DNA of 64,000 nt from Burkholderiaceae bacterium. Lineage in GTDB: Bacteria; Pseudomonadota; Gammaproteobacteria; Burkholderiales; Burkholderiaceae_A. This document shows positions 49,091 to 59,281 of the stretch, one piece after another. Positions within the stretch are counted from its first letter, which is position 1; every line of letters starts with the position of its first letter. A model generated the notes under the pieces. It did no database searches. It saw only the letters and a list, made by a program, of their open reading frames with translations, and was not told the DNA's origin. The stretch spans positions 248,001 to 312,000 of the forward strand of contig JAGYIP010000008.1 in assembly GCA_018402635.1 (NCBI GenBank), written 5' to 3'. The position numbers and the translations under genes are program-made.

Positions 49091-52052
49091 CCTGGGCTGC
49101 TGAAAGCATGGGTTGCAGAAACGCCCCGGTGTAACTGCCCGTCTGGTCAGCTTTCTGGGCAAGGCTTTCGGGGCTGCCCTGCGCAATAATTTGGCCGCCG
49201 GCCTGCCCGCCCTCTGGCCCAATATCAATAAGCCAGTCGCAGACTTTAATGACATCGAGGTTGTGCTCAATAACCAGCACGGTGTTGCCTGCGTCGGTGA
49301 GCCTGCGAAGAAGATCCAACAAGACAGCGATGTCATGAAAATGCAGCCCTGTTGTTGGTTCATCAAGAACATAAAGTGTTTTGCCAGTGCCGCGCTTGGA
49401 TAACTCGCAGGCAAGCTTCACGCGCTGGGCCTCTCCGCCCGACAGCGTCGTGGCGCTCTGGCCCAGCCTGACATAACCAAGCCCCACTTCGTTTAAGGTC
49501 TCAAGCCTGCGTGCCACGTTAGGAATCGCTGAGAAAAAGCCGCAGGCCTCTTCAATGGTGAGATTGAGAACTTCGGCAATGGTCTTGCCTCGATAGCGAA
49601 CATCAAGCGTCTCACGGTTATAACGCAGCCCCTTGCAGATATCACAGGGCACGTAGAGGTCGGGCAGAAAATGCATCTCCACCTTAATCAGCCCATCGCC
49701 CTGGCAGGCTTCGCATCGGCCGCCCTTGGTGTTGAAGGAAAAACGTCCCGTGTCGTAGCCGCGCTCGCGCGCCATGATGGTCTCGGCGAAAAGCTCGCGA
49801 ATGGGGGTCAACAAACCCGTGTAGGTGGCGGGGTTGCTGCGGGGTGTTCGTCCAATCGGGCTCTGGTCAACATTAATGAGCCGGTCGATATGTTCGAGGC
49901 CTTCAAGCCGATCGAAGGGCTCGGGCTCCACCTGGCGGCCATTAAGCCGTTGGGCCACTGCAGCAACAAGCGTGTCATTAATCAGCGTGGACTTTCCACT
50001 GCCGGAGACCCCGGTTATACCCACCATAAGCCCCAGAGGCACCCGAAGGTGGACCGACTTCAGGTTGTTGCCGCGCGCCCCAAAAACCTCAAGCCAACGC
50101 TCGCTGGGCTCGCGTCGTTTGGCAGGAATCGCAATGGTCAGCCGGCCCGCGAGGTAATCGCCCGTCAGTGATCGTGGCTCTTGCATGACCTCCTCAGGGC
50201 TGCCCGCGGCAACCACCTCCCCGCCGTGAATGCCAGCACCGGGACCAAGGTCCACAAGATAGTCGGCCTGACGAATGGCCTGTTCATCGTGTTCGACAAC
50301 AATCAGTGAGTTACCCAGGTCGCGAAGACGGTAGAGGCTGTCCATGAGCCGTTGACTGTCGCGAGGGTGCAGACCAATCGAGGGTTCATCGAGCACATAA
50401 AGCACACCGCTTAGGCCCGCACCAATTTGGCTGGCAAGCCGAATGCGTTGGGCCTCGCCGCCCGACAAGGTCATGGCCGAGCGCCCAAGCTGAAGATAGC
50501 CCAGGCCCACATCAATAAGAAATCGCAGGCGCGAGTGAATCTCCGTCAACAGGCCCTGTGCAACCGTCTTGCGGAAGCCCTCAAGCGCAAGGCCGCGCAG
50601 CCTTTCCAAGAGATCGGTCAGACTTAGCTCAACCAGTTCGGCCAGCCCAATGGAGTCGTGGGCCTCGCCGAGTCGAACAGCGCGTGCCTCGGGCTTTAGG
50701 CGACTGCCCTGGCATTGACTGCAGATGCGCTGCCTGCGCAGACGGCCAAGTTCGTCTCGTACCGCATGGGAGTCGGTCTGGCGCCAGCGCCGCTCAAGGT
50801 TGGGAACAATGCCTTCAAAGGGGCGCGTCTCGGTGACCAGTTCGCCCTGGCCATTGGGAAGCCTTAGCTTTAAAGACTTCGTTCCAGAGCCGTACAAAAG
50901 GATGGTTTGAATGTCAGTGGGCAGACTGGCAAACGGCTCCTGCGGATCAAACCCAAGCGCCTCGGCCAGGGCCTCCACAGTTGCCCAGGCAAACTTATTT
51001 CGAGGATCCCAGCCCTGAATGGCGCCTGCGGCAAGCGAGAGCTCGGGCATGGGAATAATGGCCTCCAGATCGAATAAGGTTTCCACACCCAGACCGTCGC
51101 AGGCCGGGCATGCCCCATTGGGCGAGTTGAACGAAAAGAGGTTGGGCTCAAGCTCTTTAATAGCAAACCCACAGTCGGGGCATGCAAAACGCATGGACAG
51201 AACCCGCTCGCCCGACCACAGGTCGGAGGCCTTCTTGGTGCCTTTTGAAGGCGTCGCAGCCGTGTCACTTTCGGCCTGAACAAGGGCAATGGCCCGGTCT
51301 TGCCCGAGCCTTAAGGCCATCTCAAGTGATTCGGCAAGCCGCTGCTGAACCTCGGGTCGAATGCGCAGACGATCAATCACAAGCTCAAGGCTGTGGTGTT
51401 TCTGCGGGTCGAGCGCGGGGATCTGATCGAGCTCAATGTCGCAATACTGCGCAGACTCTGTTTTAAGTCGCGCACGCACAAAGCCCTGGGCGCGCAGACC
51501 GTCGATCAGTTGACGATGCTCGCCCTTTCGACGATCAAGCACGGGGGCAAGAAGGGTAAGCCGGCTGCCTTCGCCTAGGCTGAGCAGTTCATCCACCATC
51601 TCCGAGATGGTCTGACTGCTTAGCCGGTTCTGTGGATGGCTGGGGCAGTGCGGCGTGCCCGCACGCGCAAACAAGAGCCTTAGGTAGTCGGCAATCTCCG
51701 TAATGGTGCCAACCGTGGACCGTGGGTTATGACTTGTAGATTTCTGTTCAATGGCAATGGCGGGCGAGAGCCCATCCATCTGGTCCACATCGGGCTTTTC
51801 CATGCGCGAAAGAAACTGGCGTGCATAGGCCGAGAGCGACTCGACGTAACGGCGCTGGCCCTCGGCATACAGAGTGTCAAATGCCAGCGAAGACTTTCCC
51901 GAGCCCGATAGGCCCGTTATTACAACAAGCCGCCCTTTGGGAATTCGCAGGTTAATATTTTTAAGGTTGTGGGTGCGGGCCCCGGTAATGCTAATAAAGC
52001 CTTGGGCCTGAGAATCGAGCATGGCGTTGGAGTGGTCTTCTAAATGAGGCAA
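49068..52052 (-). CDS. uvrA: Excinuclease ABC subunit UvrA
   Basis: The damage-recognition subunit of nucleotide excision repair, 994 residues. Two ABC modules each have Walker A ([20 protein letters not shown] and [13 protein letters not shown]), signature LSGGEAQR, and Walker B. Zinc-binding cysteines occur in CPDC...[15 protein letters not shown] and CEACQGDG...CDICKG. ATG at 52052 or 52022. It diverges from the MFS gene with 20 bases between starts. I see no clear LexA-type box in that gap. Confidence 0.98.
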   Translation of the reverse strand: MPHLEDHSNAMLDSQAQGFISITGARTHNLKNINLRIPKGRLVVITGLSGSGKSSLAFDTLYAEGQRRYVESLSAYARQFLSRMEKPDVDQMDGLSPAIAIEQKSTSHNPRSTVGTITEIADYLRLLFARAGTPHCPSHPQNRLSSQTISEMVDELLSLGEGSRLTLLAPVLDRRKGEHRQLIDGLRAQGFVRARLKTESAQYCDIELDQIPALDPQKHHSLELVIDRLRIRPEVQQRLAESLEMALRLGQDRAIALVQAESDTAATPSKGTKKASDLWSGERVLSMRFACPDCGFAIKELEPNLFSFNSPNGACPACDGLGVETLFDLEAIIPMPELSLAAGAIQGWDPRNKFAWATVEALAEALGFDPQEPFASLPTDIQTILLYGSGTKSLKLRLPNGQGELVTETRPFEGIVPNLERRWRQTDSHAVRDELGRLRRQRICSQCQGSRLKPEARAVRLGEAHDSIGLAELVELSLTDLLERLRGLALEGFRKTVAQGLLTEIHSRLRFLIDVGLGYLQLGRSAMTLSGGEAQRIRLASQIGAGLSGVLYVLDEPSIGLHPRDSQRLMDSLYRLRDLGNSLIVVEHDEQAIRQADYLVDLGPGAGIHGGEVVAAGSPEEVMQEPRSLTGDYLAGRLTIAIPAKRREPSERWLEVFGARGNNLKSVHLRVPLGLMVGITGVSGSGKSTLINDTLVAAVAQRLNGRQVEPEPFDRLEGLEHIDRLINVDQSPIGRTPRSNPATYTGLLTPIRELFAETIMARERGYDTGRFSFNTKGGRCEACQGDGLIKVEMHFLPDLYVPCDICKGLRYNRETLDVRYRGKTIAEVLNLTIEEACGFFSAIPNVARRLETLNEVGLGYVRLGQSATTLSGGEAQRVKLACELSKRGTGKTLYVLDEPTTGLHFHDIAVLLDLLRRLTDAGNTVLVIEHNLDVIKVCDWLIDIGPEGGQAGGQIIAQGSPESLAQKADQTGSYTGAFLQPMLSAAQASESLGQ

Positions 52053-52072
52053 ATCCTCTACTATAGCGAGCG

Positions 52073-53335
52073 ATGTCCGAGAAAGTTGTCTTCAGCCCAT
52101 TCGAACGGCGAGCCAGCCTGGCCTTGTCGGCGGTTTATGGCCTGCGCATGCTCGGTCTGTTCTTGGTGCTTCCGGTTCTTGCCTTGGGGGTTGCCGATAT
52201 GCCCGGTGGACAGAACCCCGCGGCCATTGGTCTGGCGATGGGCATCTACGGGCTCACTCAGGCGTTTTTCCAGATTCCGTTCGGCATGGCCTCCGACCGT
52301 CTTGGCCGCAAACCCGTCATTATCTTTGGGCTTTTGGTCTTTGCTGCGGGCAGTTTTCTTGCAGCCTGGGCCGACTCGCTCACCGTTCTTATTCTGGGCC
52401 GGGCCCTGCAGGGTGCCGGTGCAGTCTCGGCCGCGGTCAGTGCCTTTCTGGCCGACCTTACCCGCGAGGAGGTGCGCGCCCGCGCCATGGCCATGGTGGG
52501 CATCTCCATTGGCCTGTCGTTTGTTGTCTCGCTGGTAATTGCCCCACCGCTCTATGGGGCCTACGGGCTTGAGGGGCTGTTTCTGTTGACCGGTGGCATG
52601 GCCATGCTTGCAGCCCTTGGTATTGGGCGCATGCGCGCCCATCCGCCACAGGACAGATCCACAACGTTGGAACCGCAGCCTTCTTTAATCAAGGCGGTGG
52701 AGCTTGAGAAAATAAGGGCCTGGCCTTTGCTAAGCCACTCGCAGCTCTGGCGGCTTAACCTGGGCATTTTCAGTCTGATGGCTGTGCAGACAGCCATGTT
52801 TGTGGCCATTCCCATGGGCTTTGCTGAGCTCGGACTTCCTTTGCAAGATCACTGGAAAGCCTACCTACCCCTTTTACTCGTGGCCTTTTTAGGCATTGTT
52901 CCCCCTATTTTCTGGGCCGAGAAGAAGGGGCGTTTTCGTCCGGTCTTTCTTGGCGCTGTTGGTCTCTTGGCGATGACCATGCTGGGTTTTCTTCTGGCCG
53001 ATGGGCAGGGCCTTGGCCCATGGCTGGTCTTTGTTGGCTTTTTCTTTGTTGGCTTTAATCTGCTTGAGGCACTCCTGCCCTCCTGGGTTTCTCGGGTTGC
53101 GCCGGTGGGCCAGCGGGGGCTTGCCCTTGGCATCTACAACACCAGTCAGTCTCTGGGACTCTTTGCAGGCGGACTGATTGGCGGGCTTATGCTGGCCGCT
53201 TATGGCAGGGCAGGCATTTTTGCAGCCTGCGGGCTTTTACTGGCTTTTTGGGGCATGATGGCCCTCGGGCTTAAGGAGCTCGGTCGTCGGTCGTCGACCC
53301 GATCCTCCCCTCCATTGGCGAGTAGTGGCCCTTAG
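52073..53335 (+). CDS. MFS transporter
   Basis: A 420-residue major facilitator carrier with twelve predicted membrane segments and the loop 2-3 motif [13 protein letters not shown] near residue 72; the loop resembles drug efflux members. Substrate unknown. It is placed between uvrA and ssb, as in many Burkholderiales, but the reason for this conservation is not clear. Confidence 0.92.
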   Translation: MSEKVVFSPFERRASLALSAVYGLRMLGLFLVLPVLALGVADMPGGQNPAAIGLAMGIYGLTQAFFQIPFGMASDRLGRKPVIIFGLLVFAAGSFLAAWADSLTVLILGRALQGAGAVSAAVSAFLADLTREEVRARAMAMVGISIGLSFVVSLVIAPPLYGAYGLEGLFLLTGGMAMLAALGIGRMRAHPPQDRSTTLEPQPSLIKAVELEKIRAWPLLSHSQLWRLNLGIFSLMAVQTAMFVAIPMGFAELGLPLQDHWKAYLPLLLVAFLGIVPPIFWAEKKGRFRPVFLGAVGLLAMTMLGFLLADGQGLGPWLVFVGFFFVGFNLLEALLPSWVSRVAPVGQRGLALGIYNTSQSLGLFAGGLIGGLMLAAYGRAGIFAACGLLLAFWGMMALGLKELGRRSSTRSSPPLASSGP

Positions 53336-53375
53336 AACTGTTCGTTAGCGTGACAGTCCCTTTCGCCTATTGATT

Positions 53376-53384
53376 AAAGGAGGT
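53376..53384 (+). promoter_or_regulatory. Full-strength ribosome binding site of ssb
   Basis: AAAGGAGGT, a perfect match to the 16S rRNA 3' end, lies six bases before the ssb ATG at 53390. High translation is expected for this abundant protein. Confidence 0.75.
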
Positions 53385-53389
53385 TTTTT

Positions 53390-53872
53390 ATGGCGTCGGT
53401 AAATAAAGTCATTCTTCTTGGCAATCTCGGCCGTGACCCCGAGGTCCGTTACTCGGCCGACGGCGCGGCAATTGCCAATATTTCAATTGCCACCACATCG
53501 CGTTACAAAGACAAGTCTGGCGAAATGAAAGAAGACACCGAGTGGCATCGTGTGGTCTTTTTTGGAAGGCTTGCCGAGGTGGTGAATGAGTACCTTAAAA
53601 AGGGCCGCCCCGTTTACGTTGAGGGCCGGCTTCGAACACGAAAATGGCAAGACCAGGGCGGTCAAGATCGCTACACAACCGAAATTGTGGCCGATCAGAT
53701 GCAGCTTCTTGGCGGTCGCGATGGTGCCCCGGCAGGTATGCCCCCGGAGGAGGATGGCGCGCCGGCGGCCATGGCCTCAGGCCCTTCCTCAGCAGGCAAC
53801 GAAGGCTCGCGCAAACCCAGTGGTGGGGCGAAAACCGGCTTTGACGATCTTGACGACGACATTCCGTTTTAG
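53390..53872 (+). CDS. ssb: Single-stranded DNA-binding protein
   Basis: A 160-residue SSB. The OB fold covers residues 1-110 ([49 protein letters not shown]). A disordered Gly/Pro-rich linker follows, then the acidic tip DDLDDDIPF that recruits repair and replication partners. It is followed by a strong terminator. Confidence 0.98.
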   Translation: MASVNKVILLGNLGRDPEVRYSADGAAIANISIATTSRYKDKSGEMKEDTEWHRVVFFGRLAEVVNEYLKKGRPVYVEGRLRTRKWQDQGGQDRYTTEIVADQMQLLGGRDGAPAGMPPEEDGAPAAMASGPSSAGNEGSRKPSGGAKTGFDDLDDDIPF

Positions 53873-53899
53873 TTCGACCGCACCCTTAACCCTTGAAAA

Positions 53900-53938
53900 A
53901 ACCCGGGTGGAGCCAGGCTTCCTCCCGGGTTTTTTTTC
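53900..53938 (+). terminator. Intrinsic terminator after ssb
   Basis: AACCCGGGTGGA pairs with TCCTCCCGGGTT (one mismatch in 12) around an 8-nt loop and is followed by a T run ending in TTTTTTC. It lies 28 bases after the ssb stop. Confidence 0.93.
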
Positions 53939-54081
53939 GGGTAAGGGCCAGACTTCTACTATTGGGCCACTCTGTCGATAGAATAATGGGCTTAGTCTTC
54001 ATTTAAACGCTTTGCGTTCGCCCCTTGCCGGTCTTGCAGGCAGGCCGGTTAAAAAGTTCTTCGATCAGGAGTTTTGAATTC

Positions 54082-54510
54082 ATGCCCATCTATGCCTATG
54101 CCTGCTCAGCCTGTGGCTTTCGGCAGGATATTCTTCAAAGACTTTCAGATGCGCCGGTGTCGCAGTGCCCAAGCTGCCATGAGGCAAGCTTTTCCAAGCA
54201 ACTGACAGCACCGGGTTTTGTGCTCAAAGGCTCGGGCTGGTATGCCACCGATTTTCGTGACAACGGCTCAAAAAAGAAGGCAGACGATGCCGCCGCAAAG
54301 GGCGCAGAGCCCTCTGCAGGCGCCGATGCTGCTGCCGGCACCCAGCAGCCTAAAGAGCCTCAGGCCAACAGCGCCGCAGGCTCGCAGGATTCAGCTGCTG
54401 GCTCCAAGGCGGCCGACTCCCCAGCAGCCAGCAGCCCTGTTGGTTCAGGCCCCTCGTCGCCTGCCAGCGATGCAGCCAAGGCTGCCCCTTCTGGCTCAAC
54501 AGCCTCTTAG
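54082..54510 (+). CDS. FmdB-family zinc ribbon protein with long Ala/Ser tail
   Basis: A 142-residue protein. The first 60 residues are the FmdB zinc ribbon, MPIYAYACSACG and CPSCH supplying four cysteines, ending VLKGSGWYATDFR. The remaining 80 are low complexity (Ala, Ser, Gly, Pro), probably disordered. FmdB-type proteins are regulators of unknown detail. The ATG at 54082 follows AGGAG. It usually precedes the DUF502-aspS pair in betaproteobacteria, as it does here. Confidence 0.9.
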   Translation: MPIYAYACSACGFRQDILQRLSDAPVSQCPSCHEASFSKQLTAPGFVLKGSGWYATDFRDNGSKKKADDAAAKGAEPSAGADAAAGTQQPKEPQANSAAGSQDSAAGSKAADSPAASSPVGSGPSSPASDAAKAAPSGSTAS

Positions 54511-54542
54511 CCGCCTCGCGAGCCTTACCTTGACTCTTCGCG

Positions 54543-54595
54543 CCCCTAAGCCCCTTAGGCCCCTTAGGCCCCTTAGATCCCTTAGGCTCCTAAGA
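54543..54595. repeat. 9-bp tandem repeat of CCTTAGGCC type before DUF502 gene
   Basis: Six copies of a 9-bp unit close to CCCTTAGGC. Each unit contains a CCTTAGG-like near-palindrome, so neighbouring copies can pair as hairpins. It lies in the 114-base gap between the zinc ribbon gene and the DUF502 gene. Confidence 0.8.
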
Positions 54596-54624
54596 CCCCC
54601 GGATTCCGTCTAGAGGCGGCTGTC

Positions 54625-55233
54625 ATGCTTAAACGATTTTTTGTTACCGGTCTTCTCATTTGGGTTCCCCTGGGCATTACCTACTGGGTCATCAGCACCA
54701 TTGTGAAGACCCTGGACGGAATCATTCCCCCGCATATCTCACCAAAGGCCCTCTTTGGCCTTGACATTCCAGGCTTCGGGCTTCTGGCGGTCGTTGCAGT
54801 GGTTCTTGTTACGGGTGCCTTGGGGGCGAACCTGCTCGGCCGTCGCCTGGTTGATCTCTGGGAAGGATTGCTTGCCCGAATTCCTTTGGTGCGGTCCATC
54901 TACTCCTCGGTGAAGCAGGTCAGTGACACCATTCTTGCCCCCAACGGACAGGCGTTTCGCCAGGCCGTGCTGGTGCAGTATCCGCGCCAAGGCCTCTGGA
55001 CCATTGCCTTTGTTACCGGCAAGCCAAGCCATGAAATTGAAAACAAGCTGCCTGCCGACTGCGTCAGTATTTACGTGCCCACCACACCCAATCCAACTTC
55101 GGGCTTTTTCCTTATGCTGCCGCGCGCAGAGCTTATTCCTTTGTCGATTGGCGTGGATGCAGCACTGAAGTACGTGGTCTCTATGGGCACCGTTCCCCCT
55201 TCGGCACAGGCCAAGCCCCAAGCCGACAAGTAA
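54625..55233 (+). CDS. DUF502 membrane protein
   Basis: A 202-residue protein with two N-terminal membrane segments (about 5-27 and 48-70) and a conserved soluble part with [18 protein letters not shown] near residue 90 and FVTG..., [12 protein letters not shown]. Function not established for the family. The gene order DUF502-aspS is conserved in betaproteobacteria; 28 bases separate it from aspS. Confidence 0.92.
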   Translation: MLKRFFVTGLLIWVPLGITYWVISTIVKTLDGIIPPHISPKALFGLDIPGFGLLAVVAVVLVTGALGANLLGRRLVDLWEGLLARIPLVRSIYSSVKQVSDTILAPNGQAFRQAVLVQYPRQGLWTIAFVTGKPSHEIENKLPADCVSIYVPTTPNPTSGFFLMLPRAELIPLSIGVDAALKYVVSMGTVPPSAQAKPQADK

Positions 55234-55261
55234 CCCGCCCCTCGATCTAAAGGATATTTTT

Positions 55262-57059
55262 ATGCGAAGTCATTACTGCGGAGAGCTTTCCGCAAGTCAG
55301 CTTGATCAGACCGTGACACTCTGTGGCTGGGTGCATCGTCGTCGAGACCATGGGGGCGTCATTTTCATCGACCTTCGAGATCGCGACGGCCTTGCACAAA
55401 TTGTCTGTGACCCCGACCGCGAGGCGATGTTCAAACTGGCAGAGACCCTGCGCAATGAGTTCTGCCTGCGTGTGACGGGCCGGGTTCGTCAACGTCCCGA
55501 GGGTACCGTGAATGCCAATATGGCAAGCGGCGAGATTGAGATTCTCTGCCTTGAGCTTGAGCTTCTTAACCCCTCGGTGACACCTCCGTTTCAGCTCGAT
55601 GACGAGCATCTTTCGGAGACGACACGGCTTACCCATCGCGTGCTCGATCTACGCCGCCCGTTCATGCAGCGCAATCTTATGCTGCGTTACAAGGTTGCCA
55701 TGGCCGTGCGCCGCTACCTTGATACGCATGGCTTTATTGATATTGAGACCCCTATGCTTACGCGCTCCACACCCGAGGGTGCGCGTGACTACCTGGTGCC
55801 ATCTCGGGTGCATCCCGGCAGTTTTTTTGCCCTGCCCCAATCGCCCCAGCTCTTTAAGCAGCTGCTCATGGTGGCGGGCTTTGACCGCTACTACCAAATC
55901 ACCAAGTGCTTTCGTGACGAAGACCTGCGCGCGGATCGTCAGCCCGAATTCACCCAGATTGACTGCGAGACCTCGTTTCTCGGCGAGCAAGATATTCGTG
56001 ACCTTTTTGAGACCATGATCCGCGAGGTCTTCCACGAGATCATGGCCGTGGACCTTCCTAACCCCTTTCCTGTTATGGCCTACGGCCAGGCAATGGCTCG
56101 ATTCGGTTCGGACAAGCCCGATCTGCGTGTGAATCTGGAGCTCACCGAGTTGACCGACCTCATGGCCGATGTCGACTTCAAGGTCTTCTCTGAGCCCGCA
56201 CGACTGGCCAATGGCCGGGTTGCAGCCCTCTGTATTGCGGGCGGTGCGCAGTTAAGCCGCGGCGAGATCGACAGCTACACCGAGTTTGTAAAAATCTACG
56301 GGGCAAAGGGGCTTGCCTGGATCAAGGTGAACGAGAAGGCCAAGGGCCGTGATGGTCTGCAGTCACCCATTGTTAAGAACCTTCATGAGGCCTGTCTTGA
56401 AGCTGTACTTGCCCGCACCGGTGCCAATGACGGAGACCTTATTTTCTTTGGTGCCGACAAGGCTAAGGTGGTCAATGACGCCTTGGGCGCGTTAAGGGTT
56501 CGCATCGGTCAGTCGGAGTTTGGACGGGCCAATGGGCTCTTTACGGCCGGCTGGCGCCCCCTGTGGGTGGTTGACTTTCCAATGTTTGAATACGATGAAG
56601 AAAACCGCCGGTTTACGGCTGTTCATCATCCCTTTACGGCGCCCAAGCCTGGGCATGAAGACCGGATGGAAGCAGGACCCTGGCAGCTGCCTGGCTCAGG
56701 CCTACGACATGGTTCTCAATGGCTGGGAGATTGGGGGCGGGTCGGTACGTATTCACCAAGAGGCCGTGCAGAGCAAGGTCTTTCGGGCGCTTAACATTGG
56801 TGCCGAAGAGGCCCAAGAAAAATTTGGCTTCTTGCTCGATGCGCTGCGATATGGGGCGCCACCCCATGGCGGCCTTGCCTTTGGCCTTGACCGCCTGGTA
56901 ACCCTTATGACCGGGGCAGACTCCATTCGCGATGTCATTGCCTTTCCGAAGACCCAGCGGGCCCAGTGCCTGCTCACCCAGGCCCCGTCGCCAGCAGACG
57001 ATCGGCAGCTTAAAGAACTCTCCCTGCGTCTACGTGAGGCGCCCAAGATCGCCACATGA
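55262..57059 (+). CDS. aspS: Aspartyl-tRNA synthetase (frameshifted)
   Basis: A class IIb synthetase, about 599 residues when repaired, charging tRNA-Asp. It has an N-terminal OB anticodon domain ([21 protein letters not shown]), class II motif 2 in [18 protein letters not shown], a GAD insert, and motif 3 [13 protein letters not shown] at the end. In the sequence given, the first frame runs 55262-56794 and the rest lies in the frame ending at 57059. Removing one G of the pair at 56675-56676 restores [20 protein letters not shown]. It overlaps the next gene by four bases (ATGA). Confidence 0.95.
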
Positions 57060-57688
57060 TCATGATGGTGAGCCCGGGCCAGCGGCGTGCGTTGGTCTAT
57101 GGCCCGGTGTCGGTCTTGCATGGCCTTGCAGTGGCCTGGATTGCCAACCCCGACTTAAGCCAGACCGCAATTGTTGTAAGTCTTCTCGTGGCCTGCGGCG
57201 CCTTCTTGGCCCATCTTCTTTTTCGTCGTCTCTTGCCGCGGGTGCTCGATGACCCCTCCATCTGGCCTGTCTGGGTACGGGCATTTGCCATTGTGGTGAT
57301 GAACTTTGTTTTGCTGCAGATGGTGGCCTTTAACCTGTCGGACGAGATGGCACCCATGGCCATTGTGGTGGGAATCACTCTTGGCCTGGCCATGCAGGCC
57401 TATTGGTTTTCTCAGCGCCCTGCCTCGGAGACGTCCTCGCGCATGGCAACTCTAAGCATCTACACCGCCTGTCTTATGCTGCCCTTTGCCGGCCTCTACG
57501 ACTGGCTTCCTCCTGCTGCAATCTGGGCAAGCGTTGCTGCCATTCCTGCCTGGCATGCCAGCCGACTTGCTGCGGCCGAGTCGGCAGACCATGTTGTGGC
57601 AAGCCGGCTGATGTCGGCCTCCATTCTTACCTTTGTGGTGATCATGCTCACCGGGCTTATGCTTACGGCTCTTTTGCCCCTGCGCTAG
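57056..57688 (+). CDS. Hypothetical polytopic membrane protein
   Basis: A 210-residue protein with about six hydrophobic segments (near 14-30, 36-56, 76-94, 100-116, 132-165 and 186-207). No recognised motif. It is translationally coupled to aspS and precedes nudB. Function unknown. Confidence 0.75.
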   Translation: MIMMVSPGQRRALVYGPVSVLHGLAVAWIANPDLSQTAIVVSLLVACGAFLAHLLFRRLLPRVLDDPSIWPVWVRAFAIVVMNFVLLQMVAFNLSDEMAPMAIVVGITLGLAMQAYWFSQRPASETSSRMATLSIYTACLMLPFAGLYDWLPPAAIWASVAAIPAWHASRLAAAESADHVVASRLMSASILTFVVIMLTGLMLTALLPLR

Positions 57689-57748
57689 GGCTCGGCTCTG
57701 CCAGGCTCCGCCCTGATTGCCCCGCCCACATTTCCATAAGGCGCTGCC

Positions 57749-58200
57749 ATGACCGTTTTTAAAATTCCCGTCTCTGTTCTGGTCATTCTGTACTCCTCGG
57801 ATGCCGATGTTTTGTTGCTGGAACGTGCGGACCACCCGGGCTTCTGGCAGTCGGTTACGGGCAGCCTTGATGATGAAAACGAGCCGCTGGTGGATGCGGC
57901 CTGTCGAGAGGTTTTTGAAGAGACCGGTCTTGCCATTGCATCGGCCGACATGCAAGACTGGGGCTTCTCGCAGAACTATGAAATCTTTGCCCATTGGCGG
58001 CATCGTTACGCCCCTGGGGTGACAGAAAATACCGAGCATGTTTTCTCAAGCCGAATCCCCGTGAAAGCGCAGTGCGCCTTTCCGCCCGCGAGCATCTGCG
58101 TTGGAAATGGCTGGGCCTTGAGGATGCGGCAGAGGCTTGTTTTTCTTGGACCAACGCCAAGGCCATTCGCGAGCTCGGTCGGCGTCAGTTCTCTAGCTAA
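57749..58200 (+). CDS. nudB: Dihydroneopterin triphosphate diphosphatase NudB (frameshifted)
   Basis: A Nudix hydrolase of about 150 residues in the folate pathway. The Nudix box is GSLDDENEPLVDAACREVFEETGL. After HVFSSRIP the frame leaves the family; adding one C to the C4 run at 58057-58060 restores RESAVRLSAREHLRWKWLGL and the stop at 58198-58200. Without the repair the frame runs into the following exonuclease gene and gives a false 510-residue fusion. In Burkholderiales nudB usually follows aspS closely. Confidence 0.9.
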
Positions 58201-58255
58201 GGGCTGCGGAGGTATTGAGGCCTCTGCAGCATGGCCGACATCTGGGCCTGCTGGT

Positions 58256-59281
58256 ATGAACCGGCCTGCGCCGCTTGTTGTGCGCCGACCCGAGGGGCTT
58301 TATTGCCCTCAAGGGGACTTTTTTATTGACCCCTGGCGGCCGGTTGATCGTGCAGTAATTACCCATGGCCATGCAGACCATGCCAGGCCAGGCCATGGCC
58401 ATGCGCTGTGTTCGATGCGGGGCCTTCCCGTTCTTCGGGCGCGGCTGGGCGAGGCTCAGTCGTTTCAGGGCCTGGGCTTTGGGCAGCGCCTGCGCCTGCA
58501 GGATGTCTGGGTTTCTCTGCACCCTGCCAGCCATGTCCTGGGTGCCAGTCAGGTTCTTATTGAGTCCGCCTCGGCAGATGGCCATGGCAGCGAGCGGTGG
58601 CTGGTCTCAGGCGACTATCGAGTTCAGAACGACCCAAGCTGCGATGCCTTTGAGCCTGTTAAGGCCGATGTCTTTATTTCAGAGACCACCTTTGGCCTGC
58701 CTATTTATCGTTGGCCGAATGTGGCCGATGAGGTTGCGTTACTTCTGGACTGGTGGCAGACCTGCCGCGATGAGGGCCGAGCAGCGGTTCTCTACACCTA
58801 TGCCCTTGGTAAGGCGCAGCGCCTTTTAATTGCGCTTCTTAGACTGGCCCCCTTGCCCGGAACGCTTTTCGTTCACCCCTCGGTGGCCCGCATGAACGAG
58901 GCCTATCGCGAGGCGGGAATTGCCTTGCCGGAACTGCCCACCCCCCCTGCCATGCTTAGCCCAGGGGCAATGGTGCTGGCGCCGATGGCGGTGCAGGGTT
59001 CGGGCTGGATGCAGCGTCAAAAGCCGGCGCTAGCCGAGGCGATGGTCTCGGGCTGGATGCTTGTTCGTGGCCATCGACGCAGGCATGCCGGGGTTCGGGG
59101 TTTTGTTATTTCCGACCATGCGGACTGGCCTGGACTTCTCTGGGCAATTGATCAGACCCAGGCCTCACGTGTTGTGCTGACCCATGGTCAGACGAGCAGC
59201 ATGGCGCGTTACTTAAAAGACCAGGGCCGCGATGTTGACACCCTTGAGACAGAATTCGATGCCCAGGCCGCCGATGTCTAA
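58256..59281 (+). CDS. Ligase-associated DNA exonuclease (metallo-beta-lactamase fold)
   Basis: A 341-residue protein of the MBL/beta-CASP exonuclease group found beside bacterial ATP-dependent ligases. The metal motif HGHADHARPGH (HxHxDH) is near residue 38; HPASHVLGASQ, SGDYRVQND and FISETTFG are further active-site strands; ISDHADW and LTHGQ close the C-terminal part. The start is taken as ATG at 58256, where homology begins; the frame is open upstream only because of the nudB shift. It is the first gene of a repair operon: its stop overlaps the ligase start. Confidence 0.9.
   Translation: MNRPAPLVVRRPEGLYCPQGDFFIDPWRPVDRAVITHGHADHARPGHGHALCSMRGLPVLRARLGEAQSFQGLGFGQRLRLQDVWVSLHPASHVLGASQVLIESASADGHGSERWLVSGDYRVQNDPSCDAFEPVKADVFISETTFGLPIYRWPNVADEVALLLDWWQTCRDEGRAAVLYTYALGKAQRLLIALLRLAPLPGTLFVHPSVARMNEAYREAGIALPELPTPPAMLSPGAMVLAPMAVQGSGWMQRQKPALAEAMVSGWMLVRGHRRRHAGVRGFVISDHADWPGLLWAIDQTQASRVVLTHGQTSSMARYLKDQGRDVDTLETEFDAQAADV

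Noticed and set aside
52023-52080. LexA (SOS) box in the uvrA/MFS gap
   Set aside because: No CTGT-N8-ACAG-like palindrome is present in the short gap.
54000-54075. Riboswitch or sRNA upstream of the zinc ribbon gene
   Set aside because: Only a weak CCGG-flanked stem is visible and no known aptamer core.
57749-59281. A 510-residue Nudix-metallo-beta-lactamase fusion protein
   Set aside because: The middle section matches no family and the correct NudB C-terminus lies in another frame ending at 58200; one base explains the join.
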